In this document: positions 6,531 to 13,206 of the stretch, piece by piece
Layout of the letters: each line of letters begins with the position of its first letter
Position numbering within the stretch: the first letter of the stretch is position 1
IMG/VR virus record: IMGVR_UViG_3300042691_047289
Location: 1 to 20,788 of that record
DNA from: a virus
Direction: 5' to 3' (one strand)
DNA: 20,788 nt
Notes under the pieces: generated by a model
The model's database searches: none
Seen by the model: only the letters and a program-made list of their open reading frames with translations
Told to the model about the DNA's origin: nothing
Translations under genes and position numbers: made by a program

Positions 6531-8228
6531 ATGGCATCTTATAATCCGCAAAATTCACAGTCTGGATTGGTTTCCTCTGCGATTGAAAATAAAGGAGTAT
6601 TTAGTAAAATACTTAGAAACCTCAGCTCGTGGGGTATGAAATATGACGATATGATAGTTAGAAACACTGTCGGTGTCGGTATTAACGAGGACCCATATGC
6701 TGTTAAATCAGGTGATATGTATTCGTTTATGTCACAGAAGGCTGTTGCGCAAGTTCTAAATTCAAAATCTATACCTTACCTAGACAGGGCATACTCTGAT
6801 AAAAGACGAATTCTTCGTGAATATTCTATTAAAGATGAGATAAGAGACTTTGTAGCCAGGATAACCGATGAATCCATAATATACAACGATGAGCAAGATT
6901 TTTGTTCTCCGAAAGCACTAAATAACGATCTTCCTCAGGATGTTCAAGATAAGTATCAAGAGTACTTTGAAAAAATTTATCGCGCTTTTGGTTTCTCAGA
7001 TGGCATAACAGCTTGGAATCTCATGAAAGATTTCTTGATTGATGGTTATATTGCACTAGAAATAGTCTGGGATGATAAAAAGAAAAACATAATTTATTTT
7101 AATAGATTAAGACCTGAAACACTTGTTCCAGGATTTGAGCCTAGCATAGGTCGTTTATGGATACAATATCCAGAAGATCCACAGTTAAGGCGAATCTTTC
7201 TTGATTCACAAATTGTATTTATTTCATATTCAACTCAAAATGATTATTCTGAAACATCATATGTAGAAGGGTTAATTAAGCCGTATAACCAGCTCAAAAT
7301 TGTTGAGCAAACTAGGATTATGTTCAATGTTGTTAATGCAATGATTTATCAAAAGTTCACTGTTCCTGTAAAAGGTCTGTCAAGACAAAGAGCAGAAGAA
7401 CAAATTGGGCAACTTATTGCAGACTATTCTGAAGAAGTTGAGTGGGATGATTCACTTGGAACACTTTCAATTAATGGCAGAAAGCATCTACCTTATAATA
7501 AGCAAATATGGTTTCCAGAAGGGGATGCAGGAACTCCAAACATGGAATTGGTAAGTCCACAAGGTCACAACCTTAATGAAAGTGATATTTTACAATGGTT
7601 TTATAATGCTTTAAAAAGGGCGTCTAAAATACCGAACCAAAGATTAGACAAAGATAGTGGTGGAGGAAATGTATATAGCGAAGCATCTGAAGTAACAAGA
7701 GATGAAGTTATGTTCAGTAATTTTGTGAATAGATTACGTGCTAACTTTAAGGAATTAATAGTAAAGCCATTGAGACTTCAAATGTGTGTTGAGTTTCCAG
7801 AGCTAAAGGAAGATGAAGTTTTTCTTAATCAAGTAGATATAACTTTTTATTCTAATACTTTATTCGAAGAATGGAAAAGAAATGCAAATATCGAAAAGAG
7901 AGTTGGTATTATGACTACATTATTAGGAGTTCAAACTGGTGACGGCCAACCTTATTTCCACATTGACTTCTTAATTGATAAATATCTTAAACTCACAACG
8001 GAAGAGAAAGAAGAAAATAAAGCATACTGGATCAAGTTCAAGGGTGGTGAAGGATCTGCTGAGGGTGGTGAAGTTAGCGGCGAAGGTGGAGAAACGGGAG
8101 GCGGTGAAATGGGTGGAGAAATGGGGGCTCAGGCACCAGCACAAGGTGGAGCACAAGCTCAGGCAGCACCAGCACAAGGAGGAGCACAAGCACCGCCAGC
8201 TGAAGGTGGTGGCGAGTTCAGTTTCTAA
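6531..8228 (+). CDS. 20: Portal protein (T4 gp20-like)
   Basis: The dodecameric portal nucleates head assembly, carries the packaging motor and later joins the tail. The 565-residue length is close to T4 gp20 (524) plus a tail. Features matching the T4 portal family include the N-terminal region with SMxSQKAVAQ-like text, the central RLRPETLVPGF and FLDSQIVFISYS, the clip/stem segment around FYNALKRASKIPNQRLDKDSG, and LFEEWKR near the C-terminal crown. From about residue 505 the protein becomes a low-complexity tail, first Gly/Glu-rich and then Ala/Gln/Pro/Gly-rich, ending in EFSF. T4 gp20 has no such tail. The stop overlaps that of the convergent truncated homing-endonuclease gene by four bases. 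Confidence 0.93.
   Translation: MASYNPQNSQSGLVSSAIENKGVFSKILRNLSSWGMKYDDMIVRNTVGVGINEDPYAVKSGDMYSFMSQKAVAQVLNSKSIPYLDRAYSDKRRILREYSIKDEIRDFVARITDESIIYNDEQDFCSPKALNNDLPQDVQDKYQEYFEKIYRAFGFSDGITAWNLMKDFLIDGYIALEIVWDDKKKNIIYFNRLRPETLVPGFEPSIGRLWIQYPEDPQLRRIFLDSQIVFISYSTQNDYSETSYVEGLIKPYNQLKIVEQTRIMFNVVNAMIYQKFTVPVKGLSRQRAEEQIGQLIADYSEEVEWDDSLGTLSINGRKHLPYNKQIWFPEGDAGTPNMELVSPQGHNLNESDILQWFYNALKRASKIPNQRLDKDSGGGNVYSEASEVTRDEVMFSNFVNRLRANFKELIVKPLRLQMCVEFPELKEDEVFLNQVDITFYSNTLFEEWKRNANIEKRVGIMTTLLGVQTGDGQPYFHIDFLIDKYLKLTTEEKEENKAYWIKFKGGEGSAEGGEVSGEGGETGGGEMGGEMGAQAPAQGGAQAQAAPAQGGAQAPPAEGGGEFSF
8043..8213 (+). repeat. Low-complexity repeat encoding the portal tail
   Basis: About 57 codons inside the portal gene encode GGE-type repeats and then two or three copies of an APAQGGAQA-like unit. 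At the DNA level, gcaccagcacaagg recurs with small changes. Composition is far more GC-rich than the surroundings. The stretch is in frame with gp20, so it is a tail extension and not a separate element. Confidence 0.8.
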
Positions 8229-8584
8229 TCTGATCTTTTATTCTTATTGAGAGACTTCAGAATCTTGTTTTTTATTTCTTTATTTTGAATAGGATAATCA
8301 ACTCCGAAATTCAAGTTAAGTGATTTTTTTCGTTTATGCTCTGAACATTTCCTACAGTAGTAAGTGCCCCATTTGTTTCCATACTTCAAATAATTTTTGA
8401 ATATAACACTTTTAATGGAGCCACAAGTATCACACCTACAATCTATTTTTTGATGACTCCCGGTAGATAATAATTCGACTGGTATAGTTAATGTCTCACC
8501 AATATTGGCTTCGTAACCAAGTGATTCAAAGTAGCTTAGGTTTGTTTGATTTACTTTTACCTTGGCTTCACGAGTAATAATCAT
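8225..8584 (-). CDS. Truncated homing-endonuclease-like protein, DNA-binding part only
   Basis: The 119-residue protein, counted from ATG at 8584, matches only the N-terminal region of the homing endonuclease encoded at 9192-10916. It has the zinc ribbon CDTC ... CRKC, the intervening KNYLKYGNKWGTYYC (compare KDYNSYGYKNGIYLC), and one NFGVDYPIQNKEIKNKI unit. It stops where the larger protein continues into more helical repeats and the nuclease domain, so no catalytic part is present. It may be a remnant of an invading gene after the portal, or a small DNA-binding protein that kept its promoter. An ATATAATT box four bases before the ATG suggests it is still expressed. Confidence 0.65.
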   Translation of the reverse strand: MIITREAKVKVNQTNLSYFESLGYEANIGETLTIPVELLSTGSHQKIDCRCDTCGSIKSVIFKNYLKYGNKWGTYYCRKCSEHKRKKSLNLNFGVDYPIQNKEIKNKILKSLNKNKRSD

Positions 8585-8638
8585 AATCAATTATATTGAA
8601 TTTTTGAAGTTGAGTTTCAACAACCATAAGTATACACA

Positions 8639-8646
8639 TATAATTA
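8639..8646 (+). promoter_or_regulatory. Candidate late promoter box before the methyltransferase
   Basis: TATAATTA is followed by ggta and the ATG at 8651. The spacing is four bases, as elsewhere, but the box departs from AATATATA. Confidence 0.35.
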
Positions 8647-8650
8647 GGTA

Positions 8651-9235
8651 ATGACAAGAACAGATATAATAAACAGAATTGCCGCAAAAATAGGAGCTGA
8701 AAGCTATCTAGAAATTGGAGTACGTGATGGTGAAAACTTCAAAATGATAAATTGTGATTATAAATTAGGTGTAGACCCAGATCCTAATTCAAAAGCATTA
8801 ATACTACAAACCTCTGATTTCTTTTTTGCGTTCAATAAAGCGAAATTTGATTTGGTATTAGTAGATGGAATGCATACCGAAAAACAAGTAGCTAGAGATA
8901 TACAAAATTCAATTAAGATCTTAAATGATGGTGGTTGGATAATTTGTCATGATATGAACCCCACTGAAGAATTACAACAAACTGAACAATATTACGGTGG
9001 CGCTTGGTCAGGAACATGCTGGAGAGCTTTTGTTGAACTAAGAAGAACTAGGTCAGATCTATATATGGCAGTAGTAGATACTGATTATGGCTGTGGAATT
9101 ATAACAAGAGGAAAGCAAGAACTTTTAAAAGTAGATGAACCATTAACATATCAACTATTGGAAAGAAGAAGAAGAGAACTTCTAAATTTAATCAGTGTTC
9201 AGGAGTTCGAAAAGTTGATGTCCGAATATATTTAA
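8651..9235 (+). CDS. SAM-dependent methyltransferase (class I, Methyltransf_24-like)
   Basis: The 194-residue protein has a Rossmann-type methyltransferase core. The SAM-binding glycine motif YLEIGVRDGENF is at residues 19-30, and an acidic strand end, KLGVDPDP, follows. DLVLVDGMHTEKQVARDI at 67-84, NDGGWIICHDM at 92-102 and the HD at 100-101 are typical of the Methyltransf_24 group. The substrate is not evident; small molecules or sugars are common in that group. It lies between portal and protease genes, where T4 has the small genes 67 and 68. The last 44 bases are read antisense as the C-terminus of the neighbouring homing endonuclease. Confidence 0.8.
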   Translation: MTRTDIINRIAAKIGAESYLEIGVRDGENFKMINCDYKLGVDPDPNSKALILQTSDFFFAFNKAKFDLVLVDGMHTEKQVARDIQNSIKILNDGGWIICHDMNPTEELQQTEQYYGGAWSGTCWRAFVELRRTRSDLYMAVVDTDYGCGIITRGKQELLKVDEPLTYQLLERRRRELLNLISVQEFEKLMSEYI

Positions 9236-10916
9236 TTTTACCAGCATCCCAAATTTTCGGATGCCGATTTTCTTTTCCTCTGAAGTTGAACTTGTGTCTT
9301 CTTATGCCTTCAACAAGGTAACTATAATCTGGCTTTAAATCAGAAACTTTCTCAAATCCAAGTGACTCGTAAATAGAGCCAGTGGAATAAGCATTATCAC
9401 TGAAAGTCACAACATCACATTTAAATTTTTTTTGGAATTCCGAAAAGATTTTTGAGGCACCTCCAACTATAATTGTATTAATCTTACTACAATATCTATT
9501 CAATTCCAAATAATTATTTCTTTTTATGAAAGTCATCACACTTACTAACTCTGATCCTTCAAATAACCCAAACGCATAAGAAAATTGGCATTTTCCTTGG
9601 AGATGATTATCTTGTAGGAAATCGTAAATTATAGGCTTACTTTCTATATTTTTTACTAAACACTTCCTAGCCATTATTTTGCGTTTTGTAAGACCAATCT
9701 TATTCTCAATCATTGACTTTACTATTTCGTTTTTAAATAACCAGTCGTCTTCCCAAATATGAAATAGATTGATACCGTTACTCTGACATATTACAGACTT
9801 TTCTTTGTGATAGTCTCTGTGTTTAAATAAATCAGAATGCCAATAAACTCCGTTGAACTCGAAAGCGGTTTTTATTTCTGGAAGGTAAATATCTACTTCT
9901 TTACCATCTAGCCTGTGATTTCTAATTATATCACCAGTGTAGATGTCTCTAATATAGTTATAAAGGTTGATCTCTAATCCAGATTGATGCTTATCAATAG
10001 CATTACAATTGGTGCAAATAACTGTATTTGTTTCTCTTCTCTTATAAAAGAGCGACCATGTTATAAGGAACTCACGTTGGCATGAATTACAAAAGATTAG
10101 GAAATTTCTATTTTCAGAATCAATTTGCAAAAGGTTTTGAATGTTTTCGAAAGTTTTCTTGTTTAAAGTTTCTGTTACACCTTTTTTGATTTTTTTTGCT
10201 ATTGATTTATTTTTACTTGGATTTTCGAAACCGTAAATTTCAAAGTTTGTCTTTTTTATTTTCTCCTTAATATCTTGTGAAATTATTGAAAACTTATTTC
10301 CATATTTTATTTCGTTAGTTGATGATATTTTCTCAACGACCTCAGGGTCATTAAAAGGAGTTCTATATCCTGTTTTCAGAAGGTAGTTTTGTTCTTTCTT
10401 ATCTTTTATAATTTGTAGTTTAGATATATTTTCGATTGACCACTTATCTAACAAAGTAGCAATTGACTTTTGCTTTATAGTAGAACTTTGCATAGGCCAA
10501 TCAACTCCATACTTACTATTATTTGTCTCTATTTTTTTCATCTTCACATCATCTAATTTCGAGACATTATCTACTCCCCATTTTTCTATGTTAGTTTGTT
10601 TTATTTTTTGCTTTATATCATCTCTTTGAAAAACATTCTCAACACCATACTTATCTAAGTTGCTCTTCTTAAGCTTACACTTTCTACAAAGGTAAATTCC
10701 ATTCTTGTATCCATAACTATTATAGTCCTTATAGGTGATTTCCTTCTGAGAAGAACACTCATCACATTCTACCTTGATGAGAATCCTACTATTAGGAAGA
10801 ACCTGAAACAGATCACACTCAATAGTCAAACCACACTTGAGATTGTCGAACCATTTCGAATAATGCTTATGATTAGAGGCATTTATAGTAATGCTATATT
10901 TTTCGTTTACAATCAT
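9192..10916 (-). CDS. Homing endonuclease, zinc ribbon + repeats + Vsr-like nuclease
   Basis: This 574-residue free-standing homing endonuclease is predicted to cut a phage locus so that the gene is copied by repair. A zinc ribbon (C51, C54, C77, C80) comes first. Residues 88-250 are about seven helical units of the type KYGVxNxxxxxxIKxKIxxT, typical of NUMOD-like DNA-binding repeats. A second zinc ribbon (C276, C279, C301, C304) follows. The Vsr/EDxHD-like nuclease core has E315, D342 in VDIYLP, E353 in FEFNGVYWHS and HIWEDDW at 386-392. The C-terminal third resembles a GNAT-like fold (SELVSVMTF, YESLGFEKV). The gene lies opposite to the virion genes, between methyltransferase and protease, and overlaps the methyltransferase end by 44 bases. 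Confidence 0.85.
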   Translation of the reverse strand: MIVNEKYSITINASNHKHYSKWFDNLKCGLTIECDLFQVLPNSRILIKVECDECSSQKEITYKDYNSYGYKNGIYLCRKCKLKKSNLDKYGVENVFQRDDIKQKIKQTNIEKWGVDNVSKLDDVKMKKIETNNSKYGVDWPMQSSTIKQKSIATLLDKWSIENISKLQIIKDKKEQNYLLKTGYRTPFNDPEVVEKISSTNEIKYGNKFSIISQDIKEKIKKTNFEIYGFENPSKNKSIAKKIKKGVTETLNKKTFENIQNLLQIDSENRNFLIFCNSCQREFLITWSLFYKRRETNTVICTNCNAIDKHQSGLEINLYNYIRDIYTGDIIRNHRLDGKEVDIYLPEIKTAFEFNGVYWHSDLFKHRDYHKEKSVICQSNGINLFHIWEDDWLFKNEIVKSMIENKIGLTKRKIMARKCLVKNIESKPIIYDFLQDNHLQGKCQFSYAFGLFEGSELVSVMTFIKRNNYLELNRYCSKINTIIVGGASKIFSEFQKKFKCDVVTFSDNAYSTGSIYESLGFEKVSDLKPDYSYLVEGIRRHKFNFRGKENRHPKIWDAGKIKYIRTSTFRTPEH

Positions 10917-11020
10917 TTGTTATTGCACCTGTTTTTCTTCTTATTTATATAGTTTTTTTCTAGAAGTTATCCATTTTACATAAAAAATCCACCTTTTATA
11001 AAATAAGGTTTTTTAAGTGT

Positions 11021-11028
11021 AATATATA
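11021..11028 (+). promoter_or_regulatory. Candidate late promoter box of the protease-capsid operon
   Basis: AATATATA lies 30 bases before the ATG at 11059. Unlike most boxes here, it would give a leader of about 25 bases (ending ttgaataa). The leader has no good Shine-Dalgarno match. The capsid gene downstream has no box of its own, so this may serve both. Confidence 0.45.
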
Positions 11029-11058
11029 CTCTATCCAAAAAAATATCTATTTGAATAA

Positions 11059-13185
11059 ATGAAGCCCGTATTAATTGTCGAAAATAACAGCAAACCGTTG
11101 ACAATGAACGAATCAGTTCAAGATGATTCGAAAGGATATCTTTTAGGTGGTGTGTTTACCGAGTTCGGTATAAAAAACAGAAACGAAAGAATCTACACCG
11201 CTGAAAAGTTTATCCCTTGTCTCGAAGAGCTTAACGAAAGAATAAATACGATGGGTGTAGTTTATGGTGAATTCGATCACCCGGACGTCTTCGATACCTC
11301 TTTATCTAGAGCATCACACTTGATTCAAAAGGCATATTATGTCAAAGAATCAAACAGAGTTGATGGACAGATTAGACTATTGAATACTTACTGGGGTAAA
11401 GAAGCTAAAGCACTTGTAAATGACGGTTGTCCGTTGTTTGTTTCTTCGAGAGCAGCAGGTGTAACAGAATCTGATGGTACAGTTACTTTGAAAAAGTTAT
11501 TTACTTATGACATAGTAGCTGATCCTGGTTTTGCTTCTGCAAAGATGAGTTCCATAAATGAATCCTTCGGATTTAGCAATAACACAAACTTTAGAATTTA
11601 TGACATTTCTAAAGAATCAAAAATTAACGATTTATTCCAAATGAACAAGAATGAATTTGTTACCAAAAACCAGTTAACTGACTATTCGAAGTATATCATC
11701 AATGAGATTGCATCTACTAAGAAAGAAGTTAAAAGCGCTATGAAGCTTGGTAACTTAAACCCCAAAAAACTGGAACAACTTCTCGAGTACTATGATGAGT
11801 TGAACAGCACTAACAGCAAGATCGTTAAGTATCTTGATTACCTAGCAGAAAAAGTACAAGTAGTTGTTAATGAGAATAAGTCTCTTAAAGATACTACTAC
11901 AAAGCTCATTAATCACAATGATTATCTAGCTGAAAATTTAGAGAAAGCAATCAACTATTCTGAGTATGTAGCTGAGAATCTCGATAAGAATATTTCTTAT
12001 GCAGAATATCTTGCTGAAAATCTCGATAAGAATATTTCTTACTCTGAGTATCTAGCTGAGAACCTCGATAAGAATATTTCTTACTCTGAGTATCTAGCTG
12101 AGAATCTCGATAAGAATATTGCTTATTCCGAGTATATCGCTGAGAACCTCGATAAGAATATAGCTTATTCTGAGTATATCGCTGAGAACCTCGATAAGAA
12201 TATAGCTTATTCTGAGTATATCGCTGAAAATCTTGACAAGAACATTTCTTATGCAGAATATCTAGCTGAGAATCTTGACAATACTATTGCTTACTCTGAG
12301 TATTTAGCAGAACACCTTGAGGGTAATATTGCTTACTCTGAGTATATCGCAGAACACTTAGATGATAACATTGCCTACTCTGAGTATATCGCAGAAAATC
12401 TCGACAAGACTGTAAGTTATACTGGTCGTATTGTTGAGCAATTAAATGGTGGTAAAATGTTCGAAGGAAAAGACCAAACACTTCCTACTCTCGAAGAGGT
12501 TGGATTTGAAATGGTTTCTGACTACGAAGAAAAAGAAACTACCGAAGAAGAAGAAATGAATCCTCATGAAGAGGAAGAATATAGTGACGATGCTTTTCAA
12601 ATGTTACCCTCCACTGAGGAAGTAGCAGATGAAGAAAACGAAACTAGTGATAATTATGATGGTCATTCAGACACAGAATTATCACAAAGCATAGATAAGT
12701 TAATCGAAGAAGCCAAGAAACGTAAGGTTTTAGAGAAAAACGATCTACACTTCTTGACTTTCTTAACCAAGTCTGAAGTTGATAGCTACTATGATCTAAC
12801 AAATGAAGAACAAGAACAAGTTAAGCTTTACCTAAACGAAAAAAGCTATTTCAGCAGATCACAAGTTTTAAGCCACATCAACGAAGCACTTGCAGTTAAA
12901 GAAGAAAGTTTGGAAACAAGACTTATCAGATTGATGCCTGAAAACATTAAGCCTATCTGGAAAACTCTGAATGAAAGCACAAAGAAATCGTTCCTATCAC
13001 AAGCTATTCTTTATCCTGCATTGGATACAGAAGAGAAGATTGAACATTTCTGGTTGACTAGACCATTTAAAGTAAATGAAGCTAGCAACAAAAAATTGGT
13101 TTCTCATGAAACTTTGATCCTCGAAGACAAATTGTCTGATGAAGATGTTAAGTCAATCCTTGAGAAATTCAAAAACATTAAATAA
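11059..13185 (+). CDS. 21: Prohead protease fused to scaffold core protein (T4 gp21 + gp22-like)
   Basis: This 708-residue protein joins two roles. Residues 25-160 are a gp21-type serine protease that matures the prohead. They include GVFTEFGIKNRNERIY, GEFDHPD with the likely catalytic H74, FVSSRAAG with the likely catalytic Ser at 129 or 130, and TYDIVADP at 149-156. Residues 200-280 are helical. Residues 286-467 are about thirteen units of 14 residues (consensus YSEYLAENLDKNIS), a probable extended coiled-coil rod. A very acidic segment (about 480-540) and a helical C-terminal domain (about 545-708) follow. (I/L/M/V)-N-E sites occur at E18, E168, E216, E609, E639 and E674 and could be self-cleavage sites. 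It lies 21 bases before the capsid gene. T4 encodes protease and scaffold separately. Confidence 0.88.
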   Translation: MKPVLIVENNSKPLTMNESVQDDSKGYLLGGVFTEFGIKNRNERIYTAEKFIPCLEELNERINTMGVVYGEFDHPDVFDTSLSRASHLIQKAYYVKESNRVDGQIRLLNTYWGKEAKALVNDGCPLFVSSRAAGVTESDGTVTLKKLFTYDIVADPGFASAKMSSINESFGFSNNTNFRIYDISKESKINDLFQMNKNEFVTKNQLTDYSKYIINEIASTKKEVKSAMKLGNLNPKKLEQLLEYYDELNSTNSKIVKYLDYLAEKVQVVVNENKSLKDTTTKLINHNDYLAENLEKAINYSEYVAENLDKNISYAEYLAENLDKNISYSEYLAENLDKNISYSEYLAENLDKNIAYSEYIAENLDKNIAYSEYIAENLDKNIAYSEYIAENLDKNISYAEYLAENLDNTIAYSEYLAEHLEGNIAYSEYIAEHLDDNIAYSEYIAENLDKTVSYTGRIVEQLNGGKMFEGKDQTLPTLEEVGFEMVSDYEEKETTEEEEMNPHEEEEYSDDAFQMLPSTEEVADEENETSDNYDGHSDTELSQSIDKLIEEAKKRKVLEKNDLHFLTFLTKSEVDSYYDLTNEEQEQVKLYLNEKSYFSRSQVLSHINEALAVKEESLETRLIRLMPENIKPIWKTLNESTKKSFLSQAILYPALDTEEKIEHFWLTRPFKVNEASNKKLVSHETLILEDKLSDEDVKSILEKFKNIK
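11914..12459 (+). repeat. Tandem 42-bp repeats in the scaffold part
   Basis: There are twelve in-frame 42-base units from 11914 to 12417, and a degenerate thirteenth to 12459. Neighbouring central units are nearly identical at the DNA level (for example tctgagtatatcgctgagaa recurs). Outer units differ more, as expected from internal duplication. Each unit encodes 14 residues, two heptads, with Tyr, Leu and Ile in a regular pattern. Copy number could change by slippage or recombination and would lengthen or shorten the scaffold rod. Confidence 0.92.
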
Positions 13186-13206
13186 AAAAAAATCTTAAAA
13201 AAAATT

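Noticed and set aside
7971-8250. Open frames on both strands overlapping the portal C-terminus
   Set aside because: They arise from the low-complexity GC-rich repeat. The gp20 frame continues through it, and the alternative products are repetitive with no start signal.
8585-8590. TTG start for the truncated endonuclease gene two codons upstream
   Set aside because: The ATG at 8584 has the four-base spacing to the A/T box shared with other genes.
10985-11015. Hairpin-like A-run/CCTT ... AAGG/T-run before the protease gene
   Set aside because: Only four strong pairs close around a nine-base loop, with a four-base bulge. It lies between divergent genes, where no terminator is expected.
11914-12459. 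Regularly spaced repeats that could suggest a CRISPR array
   Set aside because: The 42-base units are directly adjacent with no spacers, stay in frame and encode a 14-residue protein repeat.
12284-12481. Minus-strand open frame across the scaffold repeats
   Set aside because: It is created by the repeated codons on the other strand and yields a repetitive peptide with no upstream signal.
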